Source: Synechococcus sp. AG-670-B23 (GTDB taxonomy: Bacteria > Cyanobacteriota > Cyanobacteriia > PCC-6307 > Cyanobiaceae). Taken from it: a stretch of DNA of 64,000 nucleotides. The stretch covers positions 1 to 64,000 of the forward strand of contig QCSL01000003.1 of the NCBI GenBank assembly GCA_003209165.1, given 5' to 3'. Positions 27,772-36,711 of this stretch are shown here, one piece after another. A program made the position numbers and the translations under genes. Positions within the stretch are counted from its first letter, which is position 1, and each line of letters opens with the position of its first letter. Below the pieces are notes generated by a model, which saw only the letters and a list, made by a program, of their open reading frames with translations, ran no database searches and was not told the origin of the DNA.

Positions 27772-28427
27772 GGCGTCGATGGTTTCAACACTTTTCGGAA
27801 TGTAGTGGTGAGATTCTGCTCGTGCCAAAGCTGCTCCAGACCCTTCGCTGAGAGCGGAGCTTGGGGGGGGAGCTGCGCCAGAACGGGGATTCCACCGAAC
27901 TGTTCGAGGGTCCTGGGGTTGTCAGCATGGAGTGGACCGTTGAGGACCACTCCCAACACCATGAGATTGCGGCGTTTCAACGCTTCCAGGCTGAGCAGGG
28001 TGTGATTGAGGGTGCCCAGCCCACTGCGGGCGACCAGAACGATCGGCAACTGCCACTCCACAAGTTGATCGATCTGAAGCCAGCTGCGGGTGAGGGGCAC
28101 CATCAATCCTCCAGCTGTCTCCACCACCAGAGACCCGTGATGCCTGGGAATCGTCAGTTGGGCAGGGTCGAGCGCTTTGTTGTCCAGTTCGGCCGCCCAG
28201 TGGGGGGAGACCGGCTCTCGGAAGGCATAGGCCTCGGGCAGCATCCGTTCCGGTGGGAGGTTCAATAGCTGGCTCACCCGTTCGCGGTCACCGCCGCCGT
28301 CCAGTCCGCTCTGCACCGGTTTCCAGTAGCTGGCCCGAAGTCCCTGCACGAGCCATGCACTCACCACGGTTTTGCCGACGTCCGTGTCGGTACCGCACAC
28401 CACCAGGCGACTGACGCTGCCGTTCAT
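27768..28427 (-). CDS. bioD: ATP-dependent dethiobiotin synthetase
   Basis: 219 residues from the ATG at 28427. It closes the ureido ring of dethiobiotin from DAPA, CO2 and ATP. P-loop VCGTDTDVGKTVVSAWL near the N-terminus, YWKPVQSG, and VETAGGLMVPL (family signature). The frame is open to 28832, but the extra residues are antiphase to bioC. The ATG overlaps the bioC stop (ATGA), so translation is coupled. Confidence 0.96.
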   Translation of the reverse strand: MNGSVSRLVVCGTDTDVGKTVVSAWLVQGLRASYWKPVQSGLDGGGDRERVSQLLNLPPERMLPEAYAFREPVSPHWAAELDNKALDPAQLTIPRHHGSLVVETAGGLMVPLTRSWLQIDQLVEWQLPIVLVARSGLGTLNHTLLSLEALKRRNLMVLGVVLNGPLHADNPRTLEQFGGIPVLAQLPPQAPLSAKGLEQLWHEQNLTTTFRKVLKPSTP

Positions 28428-29188
28428 CGCTTCACCATCAGGACCCACATCCTCCAGGTCAGGGCGAACCCGGTTGATGAGTCGGCTTGGGGCCAAGCCC
28501 GGAAGACGGCCTTCCACTGGCCTGGGGAAAGCCGGCCCCCGTTGGTTACGGAGGCACCAATGCTGCTCAAGGGTCGCAGCAGCCGCAGCGGATTGGCGGC
28601 GTGTTGGGTGAAGCTCAGGCATTCGTCTCGTTCCACCACGCCATCCGGTAGGGCTTCCATCAGTTGCTCTCGCACCGGCATGGTCAAGGCCGTGCAGGCC
28701 TGATTTGCTGCGCGGGCGGCTTGCTGCCATTGCGGAAAACTGCCATCCACCGGCACCGCTACGGCCAGCCAGCCCCCCTCTGGCAATGCATCCACCCAAC
28801 TCCGGAGCTGCTGCGCTGGATCCGGCAACCAATGCAAAACAAAGCTGGAGGCCATCAGCTGCGGGGGCTCAGGCCAGTCCGGCAGCCCGCGGCTCAGGTC
28901 ATGCTGCAGGGTGGTAGTTCCGCGGGGATGGATGTTCAACATGGCGGAACTTCCGTCAAGGCGGATCACCTGCTGCCCGGGGTGAGCGGCTTCCAGTGCT
29001 GCCGCCAAATGACCTGTGCCGCAGCCAAGGTCAGCCCAAAGACCTCGCGGAATGGAGCAGCGTCGGCTCAGTTGGGCCAGGCGCCAGGCCATCGCCTGTT
29101 GCAGCGTCGCATGGCCTGCGTAGGTCGGTGCTGCGCGACTGAACCGCTCTAGCACCTGGTCTGGGCGAATCACAGGCTCCCCAGCCAT
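28424..29188 (-). CDS. bioC: Malonyl-ACP O-methyltransferase BioC
   Basis: 254 residues from the ATG at 29188. BioC methylates malonyl-ACP so the fatty-acid machinery can build the pimelate arm of biotin. The N-terminus VLERFSRAAPTYAGHATLQQ and the SAM motif LWADLGCGTGHLAAAL fit the family, with LPDWPEPPQLMASSFVLHWL in the middle. The start overlaps the 3' end of the upstream hydrolase gene by 19 bases, and the stop overlaps bioD by 4. Confidence 0.92.
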   Translation of the reverse strand: MAGEPVIRPDQVLERFSRAAPTYAGHATLQQAMAWRLAQLSRRCSIPRGLWADLGCGTGHLAAALEAAHPGQQVIRLDGSSAMLNIHPRGTTTLQHDLSRGLPDWPEPPQLMASSFVLHWLPDPAQQLRSWVDALPEGGWLAVAVPVDGSFPQWQQAARAANQACTALTMPVREQLMEALPDGVVERDECLSFTQHAANPLRLLRPLSSIGASVTNGGRLSPGQWKAVFRAWPQADSSTGFALTWRMWVLMVKR

Positions 29189-29859
29189 CGCTGCACCACC
29201 GAGAGAACCTTTGGTGTGATGAGGGCGTGGCCCCAATCCGGGTCGCGATGGAGAGTCAGCGGCTGATGACTCAGCTCATCGATGAGCTGTTGCGCCGATG
29301 CGGCGTGCACCACGGCATCCCGTTCGCCTTGCACCACCAGCACAGGTACTGCCTCCGGCCACCCCGTTGGCAGAGTTTTGCAGTGCGCCAGAAGCTCCAG
29401 ATCCCGTTGCAGCCGCTGGCGCCCGAGGGTCGTCAGACCTTGCAGTAGAGGGGCTGGGGGCAGGGCGCTGAGGGCATGAGGTGAAGCGGCTTTGTCGAGG
29501 AAGCGTTCCAGCATCGGCAGTTCCTGGTCGCTGCCTAGGGCGGCCTGCATTCCCTGCAGAGCCGCCGCCAGAGCGCGCCCCGCACGACCGTTTGGCACGA
29601 AGGCGCTGAAGCTGCCCAGCAGCACTAGCGCATCTGCCTGTGCCAGAACAGGTGCCGGCAGCAGATGCAGCCCAAGGGAGTGGGCGATCAACAGGTTGCG
29701 TCCCAGGCCGTTGCTCCAGCATGGAGCAACGGCCTTACCACCGTCGTAACCACGGTCTGCGCTGGTCCATGTCGCTCCCTCGTCTTCGAAGCGTTTACGC
29801 CAATGGGACCAAGCGCCGGCCTGGCCTGCCCAACCATGCATCGCCAGCACCTGCATCAT
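29170..29859 (-). CDS. bioK: Alpha/beta hydrolase, probable pimeloyl-ACP methyl ester esterase
   Basis: 229 residues. The N-terminus VLAMHGWAGQAGAWSHW has the oxyanion-type HGW. The nucleophile elbow is LLIAHSLGLHL (Ser in AHSLG, a variant of GxSxG), then acid in VVQGERDAVV and His in DPDWGHALIT. In this place the expected activity is removal of the methyl ester from pimeloyl-ACP, ending the BioC pathway. Picocyanobacteria are known to use BioK rather than BioH. The symbol is assigned from that knowledge and the position between bioF and bioC, not from a unique motif. The start overlaps the bioF stop (ATGA). Confidence 0.78.
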   Translation of the reverse strand: MMQVLAMHGWAGQAGAWSHWRKRFEDEGATWTSADRGYDGGKAVAPCWSNGLGRNLLIAHSLGLHLLPAPVLAQADALVLLGSFSAFVPNGRAGRALAAALQGMQAALGSDQELPMLERFLDKAASPHALSALPPAPLLQGLTTLGRQRLQRDLELLAHCKTLPTGWPEAVPVLVVQGERDAVVHAASAQQLIDELSHQPLTLHRDPDWGHALITPKVLSVVQRWLGSL

Positions 29860-30995
29860 CGAGAGCCGAGGGCTGCGAGCAGTTGCTCCAATGTGCCCCC
29901 CGGCAGGTCCCGCCGCAGCACCAGGCGCAAACGGGCGGTTCCCTCCGGCACGGTGGGCGGCCGGATCGCCACCGACAGCAGACCCGCTTGTTCCAGCTGT
30001 TGCTGAAGGTCGAGCGCGTCTTGGTCTTCACCGACCAGCAAGGGGAGCACGGGACCCTGCCCTGTTGGTTTCGTCCAGCCCTGGAGCTCCAGGGCGTTTC
30101 TCCAGCGCTCCGAGCGCTGGCTCAGCTCGCTTCCCCAGGAGGGGTTAGCCTGAATCAACTGGAGGGATGCCCTCGCTCCAGCAACGAGAGGTGGTGCCAG
30201 GGCCGTGGTGTAGCGGAAGGCCCCACTGGTTTGAAGCAGCCGCTCCATCGTGGTGTGATTCCCAGCCAGAAACGCACCTCCGCTGCCGAAGGCTTTCCCG
30301 AAGGTGCCGCACACCAAGGCCACGGGCTTTTGGAGTCCGTGGCAAAGCCCGCGGCCGCCTGGCCCCAGCACCCCTAGACCATGGGCTTCGTCCACCAGCA
30401 GCTGTGCACCGTGGTAAGCGCAAAGGTCGGCCATACCCTTCAGATCGGGGCTGGTGCCTTCCATGCTGAACAGGCTTTCGGTCACCACCACAGAGGGCGT
30501 CGTTGCCTGTTTGAGCCGCTGCAGCCGCTGGTCGAGATCTTGAAGATCGTTGTGGGCAAAGCGCTGCAGCCGCGCTCCACTGGTGCGGACGCCGGCCAGC
30601 AGCGAGTGGTGAATCAGCCGGTCCACCAATACGGTGGTTTGCCTGTTACTCAGGGCCGTTAAGGCGGCGATGTTGGCTTGAAATCCGCTGGGGAAAAGCA
30701 GCACCCGGTCCCGGTTCAGCCAGGTGCCAAGGGCTGCCTCCAGCTCCAGATGGCGTGGTCGGGTGCCAGTGATCAGCCGAGATCCCCCGGCACCGACGCC
30801 ATCGGAGGCCATGGCATCTGTCGCCGCGGCGAGGACATCTGGATGGCGGCTGAGGCCGAGGTAGTCGTTGCTCGCTAGATCGAGCAGCTGGCTTGTGCCG
30901 GAGGGATCCTGAAGCTGCCAGGGCTCCTGGCCGGAGTTCAAGCTCCGCAGGCGGCGGCGGCGAACTGGGTGGATGGGAGAGGCGTGGTCCCGCAT
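29856..30995 (-). CDS. bioF: 8-amino-7-oxononanoate synthase
   Basis: 379 residues from the ATG at 30995. PLP enzyme condensing pimeloyl-ACP with alanine to KAPA. Motifs: LDLASNDYLGLSRHP, GAGGSRLITGTRPRHLELE, LLVDEAHGLGVLGPGGRG, and CGTFGKAFGSGGAF with the PLP lysine. The frame is open to 31316, but that stretch is antiphase to the divergent transporter. It is the first gene of the minus-strand run bioF-bioK-bioC-bioD-small ORF, all with overlapping ends. The promoter must lie in the 54-base gap to the divergent gene. Confidence 0.96.
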   Translation of the reverse strand: MRDHASPIHPVRRRRLRSLNSGQEPWQLQDPSGTSQLLDLASNDYLGLSRHPDVLAAATDAMASDGVGAGGSRLITGTRPRHLELEAALGTWLNRDRVLLFPSGFQANIAALTALSNRQTTVLVDRLIHHSLLAGVRTSGARLQRFAHNDLQDLDQRLQRLKQATTPSVVVTESLFSMEGTSPDLKGMADLCAYHGAQLLVDEAHGLGVLGPGGRGLCHGLQKPVALVCGTFGKAFGSGGAFLAGNHTTMERLLQTSGAFRYTTALAPPLVAGARASLQLIQANPSWGSELSQRSERWRNALELQGWTKPTGQGPVLPLLVGEDQDALDLQQQLEQAGLLSVAIRPPTVPEGTARLRLVLRRDLPGGTLEQLLAALGSR

Positions 30996-31049
30996 CACAA
31001 CAGTCTGGAATCCGCCCTGATCAAGGATGGCCGCAGTCCTCTGATCGTC

Positions 31050-31970
31050 ATGACCTGGGAGCGTTTCACTCTGCTGTTTCCTATTTGGACGTTGTTGGGA
31101 GCTTTGCTGGCGCTGCTGCATCCTCCGCTGTTCATTTGGTTCAAGGGGCCACTGATCGCCCTTGGACTCGGCGTGATCATGCTGGGCATGGGCGTCGGGC
31201 TGACCCCTGCCGACTTCGTGCGGGTTGGTCGACGACCCCGCGCCATGCTGCTGGGGGTGCTGGTGCAGTTCCTGGTGATGCCGGCCCTCGCTGCTGTCAT
31301 CTCGTCGGCTTTGCACTTGCCTGGGCCGCTTGCTGTGGGCTTGATTCTTGTCGGCTGCTGCCCGGGCGGCACCGCCAGCAATGTGGTGGCTTTGATCGGC
31401 CGTGGCGATGTGGCGCTTTCAGTGGTCATGACAACGATCAGCACCTTGGCTGCGGTTGTGTTGACTCCGCGTCTCACGCAGCTGTTGGCCAGCCAGTACG
31501 TGCCGGTGGACGGTTGGGCACTGTTCTTGGCTGTGCTTCAGGTGGTGCTGTTGCCCGTCACCGTTGGGGTGGTGCTCAAGCGTGGTCTGCCCAGAGTGGC
31601 CAAGCGGATTGAGCCGGTAATGCCTCCCCTGGCTGTGATGGCCATTGTGATGATCGTCTCCAGCATCGTGGGCAGCCAGACGGCTGTGTTGCGCCAACAG
31701 GGGCCAGTGCTGATCATGGCTTGCCTGCTGCTTCATGGCGGCGGCTTTCTGCTCGGCTGGCTGCTTCCACGGCTGGCGGGGCAGACCGTGCAGGCCCAGA
31801 GGACCATCAGCATCGAGGTGGGCATGCAGAACTCGGGTTTGGCGGTGGTGCTCGCCCGTAGTGGAGGCTTCGCCAGTCCTCTCACGGCGCTGCCGGGCGC
31901 CATCTCTGCGATGATTCATTGCCTGATCGGCAGCGCCCTTGCCGCCGTCTGGAGGCGTCAGTCTTCCTAG
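31050..31970 (+). CDS. BASS-family (bile acid:sodium symporter-like) transporter
   Basis: 306 residues from the ATG at 31050, with about nine or ten hydrophobic helices. Family motifs: LGVIMLGMGVGLTPADF near the start, GCCPGGTASNVVALIGRGD in the first crossover region, and IEVGMQNSGLAVVLA in the second. Members import organic anions with sodium (pyruvate, pantoate, keto acids, bile acids). The substrate here is unknown. It is divergent from bioF; whether it has any link to biotin is not shown. Confidence 0.9.
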   Translation: MTWERFTLLFPIWTLLGALLALLHPPLFIWFKGPLIALGLGVIMLGMGVGLTPADFVRVGRRPRAMLLGVLVQFLVMPALAAVISSALHLPGPLAVGLILVGCCPGGTASNVVALIGRGDVALSVVMTTISTLAAVVLTPRLTQLLASQYVPVDGWALFLAVLQVVLLPVTVGVVLKRGLPRVAKRIEPVMPPLAVMAIVMIVSSIVGSQTAVLRQQGPVLIMACLLLHGGGFLLGWLLPRLAGQTVQAQRTISIEVGMQNSGLAVVLARSGGFASPLTALPGAISAMIHCLIGSALAAVWRRQSS

Positions 31971-32197
31971 GGCGATCCCCCATCGTGGAGTTCGAACAGC
32001 AGGCGGGCGGCAAGTCCACGGGATATTCGTCGTGCCGCGAGCAGATCACAGATCCAGGTGAACAGCGGTGGGGCATCGGTTGTGGATGCCAGGCGCTTTT
32101 CGAGGGTCTTTAGCTCGTTGACGTCGCTGCAGCCCCGCAGGGCATCGATCAGGGTGTCTTCAGCTGGCCGCGGCTTGGTGAGCTGAGTGCTGGTCAC
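31967..32197 (-). CDS. Small helical protein of unknown function
   Basis: 76 residues from GTG at 32197 (frame open to 32275). Sequence TSTQLTKPRPAEDTLIDALR, then SDVNELKTLEKRLAS and ARRISRGLAARLLFELHDGG, mostly amphipathic helix. It overlaps the end of the convergent BASS transporter by 4 bases. No family recognised. The composition and helix pattern look genuine. Confidence 0.6.
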   Translation of the reverse strand: MTSTQLTKPRPAEDTLIDALRGCSDVNELKTLEKRLASTTDAPPLFTWICDLLAARRISRGLAARLLFELHDGGSP

Positions 32198-32274
32198 AGG
32201 GAGTGGCGTTCGTTCTTCTCTGTCATGGCATCGGCGGCGTGGCTCTGTCACCCTCAGACTTTTGAGGGCAGCCA

Positions 32275-32304
32275 CAAAAAAGCCTTGGTGGACTCACCAA
32301 GGCT
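32275..32304 (-). terminator. Strong rho-independent terminator on the minus strand
   Basis: A perfect 10-bp stem AGCCTTGGTG / CACCAAGGCT with a 4-base loop (32281-32304). On the minus strand it is followed by TTTTTT (complement of 32275-32280), a textbook intrinsic terminator for leftward transcription. No annotated minus-strand gene lies between it and 35218; the only sequence available to it is the 32305-32440 gap. On the plus strand there is no T-run. Confidence 0.85.
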
Positions 32305-32440
32305 CGAAGCATTCTCTTCACTATTTTTCATGATTTGCCTTGGTTTCGTCAAAGGGAGTCGGCAGATTTGATTCATGGCATTGGCTTGGCTTATCGCTCG
32401 CTGGAAAAGACGGCTCGGCCAGGCTCCTTAAGATCATTCT
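32305..32440 (-). ncRNA. Possible small RNA ending at the orphan terminator
   Basis: The 243-base gap 32198-32440 has no convincing protein gene. Because a strong leftward terminator sits at 32275-32304, a short minus-strand transcript starting within roughly 32305-32440 is the simplest explanation. The stretch is also the helicase leader, so the RNA would be divergent from or antisense to it. A short minus-strand frame (ATG at 32377, MNQICRLPLTKP..., running through the terminator) also exists and cannot be excluded. No known sRNA family was recognised. Confidence 0.3.
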
Positions 32441-35215
32441 ATGAACCAATCGACACCGGCCACGCCTCGATCAGAGCCCGATGTCGATCGCAGTGCCCCT
32501 CTCAAACCCTCAGAAATCTTTCCTTTTCCGCTGGATGATTTCCAGTTAGAAGCCATGGATGCCCTCAACCAGGGGCACTCGGTCGTTGTCAGCGCCCCCA
32601 CTGGATCCGGCAAAACGCTGATCGGTGAATATGCCATTCATCGTGCGCTGGCCCACGGCCAGAAAGTTTTCTACACCACACCGCTAAAGGCTCTGTCCAA
32701 TCAGAAACTGCGCGATTTCCGCGACCAGTTCGGTGCTGAGGATGTGGGGTTGATGACTGGTGACCTCAGCGTGAATCGCGAGGCTTCCATCGTTGTTATG
32801 ACCACGGAGATCTTCCGCAACATGCTCTACGCCGAGGCGGGTGAGCACGATGATCCTCTCGCTGATGTTGAAGCTGTGGTGCTCGATGAGTGTCACTACA
32901 TGAACGACTCTCAGCGCGGCACGGTGTGGGAGGAATCGATTATTCACTGCCTGCCGACGGTGCAGCTGGTGGCGCTCTCCGCCACGGTGGCCAATGCCGG
33001 CCAGCTCACCGATTGGATCGAGAAGGTCCATGGACCGACCACGTTGGTGATGAGTGATCACCGGCCGGTTCCGCTCCAGTTCAGCTTCTGCAGTGCCAAG
33101 GGATTGCACCCACTGCTGAACGAAGCCGGCACGGGTCTGCATCCCAACTGCACAGTCTGGCGCGCGCCCAAAGGCCACAAGCGCAAAGGGCGTTCCCAGA
33201 AGCCGCCGCAACCGGAGCCACCGCCGATCAGCTTCGTTGTGGCCCAGATGGCTGAGCGGCAAATGCTCCCGGCGATCTATTTCATCTTCAGCCGCCGCGG
33301 CTGTGACAAGGCGGTTCGGGATCTGGGGGTGCAGTGTCTGGTGACACCACAGGAGCAGGCGCGGATCAAGGAGCGCTTGACGGCCTACAGCCATGGCAAC
33401 CCCGAGGCCGTGCGGGATGGAATCCACGCTGACGCGCTGCTGAGGGGCATCGCTGCCCACCATGCCGGTGTTCTTCCCGCCTGGAAGGAGTTGATCGAGG
33501 AGCTCTTCCAGCAGGGGCTGGTGAAGGTGGTCTTCGCGACGGAGACCCTGGCGGCGGGTATCAACATGCCGGCCCGCAGCACGGTGATTGCGGCCCTGTC
33601 CAAGCGCACCGAACGGGGGCATCGCCCGCTGATGGGTAGTGAGTTCCTGCAGATGGCCGGTCGGGCCGGGCGGCGTGGCCTCGATTCCCAGGGCTACGTC
33701 GTGACGGTGCAAAGCCGGTTTGAAGGGGTGCGTGAAGCGGGTCAGCTGGCGACAAGTCCCGCCGACCCTCTCGTGAGCCAGTTCACCCCCAGCTACGGCA
33801 TGGTTCTGAACCTGCTGCAGCGCCACGATCTGGCCAAGGCGAGGGAGCTGGTCGAACGCAGCTTTGGCCGCTATCTGGCGGGGCTTGACCTCGTGGAGGA
33901 CGAGGAGAATCTCTCCCAACTGCGGCTGCAACTCAGCCAGCTGGAGGGCGTCGCCGGCGACATTCCCTGGGAGGACTTCGAGGATTACGAGAAAATGCGT
34001 GGGCGGCTCCGCGAGGAGCGGCGCTTGCTCCGCATTCTTCAGCAGCAAGCCGAGGAAACGCTGGCCAATGAGCTGACGATGGCCCTGCAGTTCGCCAGCA
34101 CCGGCACCTTGGTCAGCCTCAAATCGCCGCAGCTTCGGGGGCGTGTCGCGCCCGCGGTGATCGTCGAGAAGGTGAAGGGGCCTGGTCAATTCCCGCTGCT
34201 GCTCTGCTTGACCGATGAAAACGTCTGGATTTTGCTGCCCTGTCAGGCCGTGGTGAGCATCCATGCGGAGCTCAGTTGTCTGCAGGTGGATGGGTTGGAG
34301 GCACCAGAGTTGACCCGTTCCGGTGAGTTGCGCCATGGCGATCAGGCCAGTGGCGGTTTGGCGTTAGCGGTAGCCCACATGGCGCGGCGCCACGACATGA
34401 CCACCCCGCAATACGACTTGGCTGGGGAGGTGTTGACCCAGGCCCGGCTGGTGCGGGATCTCGAGCAGGAGCAGGAGCAGCATCCCGCCCATCGCTGGGG
34501 AGATCGCAAGCAGCTGAAGAAGCACCGCCGGCGCATGGAAGATCTGGAACTGGAGATCGCTGAACGGCAGCAGCTGCTGCATCAGCGGGCCAACCGTCAC
34601 TGGGAGACCTTCCTGGCCTTGATGGAGATCCTGCAGCATTTCGGATGCCTTGATGAGCTGGATCCCACGGAGATCGGCCGCACAGTTGCTGCACTGCGGG
34701 GCGACAACGAACTTTGGCTGGGGCTGGCTCTGATGAGTGGGCATCTCGATGACCTTTCCCCACCAGACCTGGCGGCTGTGTTCGAGGCGATCAGCACGGA
34801 GGTCAACCGCCCCGATCTTTGGAGCGGCTTCCCGCCGCCAGCGGCAGCTGAGGAAGCCCTGCAGGATCTGTCGGGTCTGCGTCGCGAGCTGCTGCGGGCC
34901 CAGGAACGCGCCGGTGTGGTCGTGCCGGCCTGGTGGGAACCCGAGCTCATGGGTCTTGTGGATGCCTGGGCGCGGGGAACCTCTTGGAGCGATCTGATCG
35001 CTAACACGTCTTTAGATGAAGGCGATGTGGTGCGAATAATGCGCCGCACTGTGGATCTTCTGGCCCAGGTTCCCTACTGCGAGGCCATCAGCGAGCAGTT
35101 GCGCAGCCATGCCCGTCAGGCTTTGAAAGCGATCAATCGCTTTCCCGTGGCCGAGGCCGAGGATCTGTTGCCGCCCTCCGCTGCGCTCAACCCGGCAACA
35201 GAGCGGGCGGCCTGA
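32441..35215 (+). CDS. SKI2/MTR4-like DEAD/DEAH-box RNA helicase
   Basis: 924 residues. Superfamily 2 helicase: motif I SAPTGSGKTLIGEYAIHRA, motif Ia TPLKALSNQKLRDF, motif II LDECHYMND (DECH), motif III ALSATVAN, motif VI QMAGRAGRRGLD. Beyond the helicase core is a long helical region and a C-terminal DSHCT domain (LALMSGHLDDLSPPDLAAVF, EGDVVRIMRRTVDLLAQ). The family acts in RNA processing and decay; in bacteria the role is not settled. The ATG at 32441 has no clear ribosome site. It ends 2 bases from the convergent fumC stop. Confidence 0.93.
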   Translation: MNQSTPATPRSEPDVDRSAPLKPSEIFPFPLDDFQLEAMDALNQGHSVVVSAPTGSGKTLIGEYAIHRALAHGQKVFYTTPLKALSNQKLRDFRDQFGAEDVGLMTGDLSVNREASIVVMTTEIFRNMLYAEAGEHDDPLADVEAVVLDECHYMNDSQRGTVWEESIIHCLPTVQLVALSATVANAGQLTDWIEKVHGPTTLVMSDHRPVPLQFSFCSAKGLHPLLNEAGTGLHPNCTVWRAPKGHKRKGRSQKPPQPEPPPISFVVAQMAERQMLPAIYFIFSRRGCDKAVRDLGVQCLVTPQEQARIKERLTAYSHGNPEAVRDGIHADALLRGIAAHHAGVLPAWKELIEELFQQGLVKVVFATETLAAGINMPARSTVIAALSKRTERGHRPLMGSEFLQMAGRAGRRGLDSQGYVVTVQSRFEGVREAGQLATSPADPLVSQFTPSYGMVLNLLQRHDLAKARELVERSFGRYLAGLDLVEDEENLSQLRLQLSQLEGVAGDIPWEDFEDYEKMRGRLREERRLLRILQQQAEETLANELTMALQFASTGTLVSLKSPQLRGRVAPAVIVEKVKGPGQFPLLLCLTDENVWILLPCQAVVSIHAELSCLQVDGLEAPELTRSGELRHGDQASGGLALAVAHMARRHDMTTPQYDLAGEVLTQARLVRDLEQEQEQHPAHRWGDRKQLKKHRRRMEDLELEIAERQQLLHQRANRHWETFLALMEILQHFGCLDELDPTEIGRTVAALRGDNELWLGLALMSGHLDDLSPPDLAAVFEAISTEVNRPDLWSGFPPPAAAEEALQDLSGLRRELLRAQERAGVVVPAWWEPELMGLVDAWARGTSWSDLIANTSLDEGDVVRIMRRTVDLLAQVPYCEAISEQLRSHARQALKAINRFPVAEAEDLLPPSAALNPATERAA

Positions 35216-35223
35216 GCTCAGGC
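35210..35223. repeat. 14-bp palindrome holding both convergent stop codons
   Basis: GCCTGAGCTCAGGC is a perfect palindrome. It contains the TGA of the helicase gene (35213-35215) and the TGA of fumC on the other strand (35218-35220), two bases apart. It may form a small bidirectional hairpin, but no T-runs flank it. Confidence 0.6.
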
Positions 35224-36615
35224 TTCCGGAGCGGCCATGGCGCAAGGATTCACCTGCTGATTAAAGTCTGCTTCTGTGATGTGGCCGAGCTCCAAGGCCG
35301 CCTGCTTCAGCGTCAGCCCCTGGTGGTAGGCATGCTGAGCGATGGCACTGGCCTTCTCGTAACCGATGCTCGGGGTCAAGGCGGTAACCAGCATCAAGGA
35401 GCCATCAACGAACCGCTGAATCTGCTCCCGATCAGGCTTTAAGCCCTCCACTAAGTTCTGGCGGAAGCTAGTCATCGCGTCCTTGAGCATTCGGATCGAC
35501 TGCAGCAGGTTGAAGCCGATCAAGGGCTTGTAGACATTCATCTGCAGATGGCCGCCTGCTCCGGCGGCTGCCACGGCGCCATCGAGTCCGATCACCTGGG
35601 TGCAGACCATGGCCATGGCCTCGCACTGGGTGGGATTGATTTTCCCCGGCATGATCGAGCTGCCGGGTTCGTTGGCAGGCAGCAGTAACTCCCCTAGCCC
35701 CGCTCGGGGGCCACACCCGAGCAGACGAAGGTCGTTGGAGATCCGGAGCAAGGCCACCGACAGCAGGCGAAGTTGCCCCATCGCATGGACGAGAGCGTCA
35801 TGGCCGGCCATTACAGCGAACAGGTTCCCGGCAGGACGGACCTCGATGCCAGCGACTCTGCTCAGCTCTTCCGCCACGGCATGGCGGAAGCCCGGCGGCG
35901 TGTTCAACCCTGTGCCCACTGCGGTGCCCCCCAGGGGAAGATCGCCAAGGCTTACAAGACAGTCCTCCAGCCAAGCCTGGGCTTGTTTGAGTTGATCCCG
36001 CCAAGCGGCGACTTCGTCGCCAAGCCGCAGGGGCACTGCATCCTGTAGATGGGTGCGCCCAATCTTGACGATTGGCATCCAGGCCTGGGCTTTGGCATCC
36101 AAGGCCTGCACCAGGGCCTGAAGCGCCGGCAGCAGCCCATCCTTCAGTTGCTTGGCCGCGGCGACGTGGATGGCTGCAGGAAACACATCATTGGTCGATT
36201 GCGACCGATTGACGTGATCATTCGGATGCACCGGGCTGTGACAGCCGAGAGCTGTATCTGAGGCCTTAGACGCCAGATTGCTGATCACCTCGTTGATGTT
36301 CATGTTGGTCTGGGTCCCGCTTCCGGTTTGCCAGACCCGAAGCGGGAACTGATCGTTGTGCTGGCCTGCGGCAATGGCATCGGCCGCCGTGCAGATCAAC
36401 TCAACTTGTTCAATGCTCAGGAGCTCATGCTGGCCGTTCACCGTGGCGCAGGAGCGTTTGATCCAGGCCAGGGCCTGGATGATTTCGAGCGGGATGCGTT
36501 CATCGCTGATGGCGAAGTTCTGAAGCGACCGCTGGGTCTGGGCTCCCCAGAGCGCCTCGGACGCCACCTCAATGCCCCCCAGGCTGTCGGTTTCAATCCT
36601 GAACGGCTGCGTCAT
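35218..36615 (-). CDS. fumC: Fumarate hydratase class II
   Basis: 465 residues from the ATG at 36615. It hydrates fumarate to malate, linking purine/arginine synthesis fumarate to central metabolism. Fumarase/aspartase-superfamily signature PGSSIMPGKINPTQCEAM near residue 315, plus TGSGTQTNMNINEV and HPNDHVNRSQSTNDVFP, which place it in the class II fumarase group. The frame is open to 36651, but the 36615 ATG (TQPFRIETDSLGGIEV) matches the family. Confidence 0.96.
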   Translation of the reverse strand: MTQPFRIETDSLGGIEVASEALWGAQTQRSLQNFAISDERIPLEIIQALAWIKRSCATVNGQHELLSIEQVELICTAADAIAAGQHNDQFPLRVWQTGSGTQTNMNINEVISNLASKASDTALGCHSPVHPNDHVNRSQSTNDVFPAAIHVAAAKQLKDGLLPALQALVQALDAKAQAWMPIVKIGRTHLQDAVPLRLGDEVAAWRDQLKQAQAWLEDCLVSLGDLPLGGTAVGTGLNTPPGFRHAVAEELSRVAGIEVRPAGNLFAVMAGHDALVHAMGQLRLLSVALLRISNDLRLLGCGPRAGLGELLLPANEPGSSIMPGKINPTQCEAMAMVCTQVIGLDGAVAAAGAGGHLQMNVYKPLIGFNLLQSIRMLKDAMTSFRQNLVEGLKPDREQIQRFVDGSLMLVTALTPSIGYEKASAIAQHAYHQGLTLKQAALELGHITEADFNQQVNPCAMAAPEA

Positions 36616-36711
36616 CGGATCTTCGGCGTGATCGAGCGTTACTTCGATCATCCGTGATCACCATCCGTTGGTCGTGCCATCGTTCCGCATCAACCGTTTC
36701 GGTGGTATCAG

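Noticed and set aside
30969..31049. 27-residue N-terminal extension of the BASS transporter
   Set aside because: Would overlap the bioF start and has no membrane or family similarity; ATG at 31050 fits better.
32684..34336. 550-residue minus-strand frame opposite the helicase
   Set aside because: Antisense shadow; the orphan terminator at 32275 could tempt one to link them, but the composition is not protein-like.
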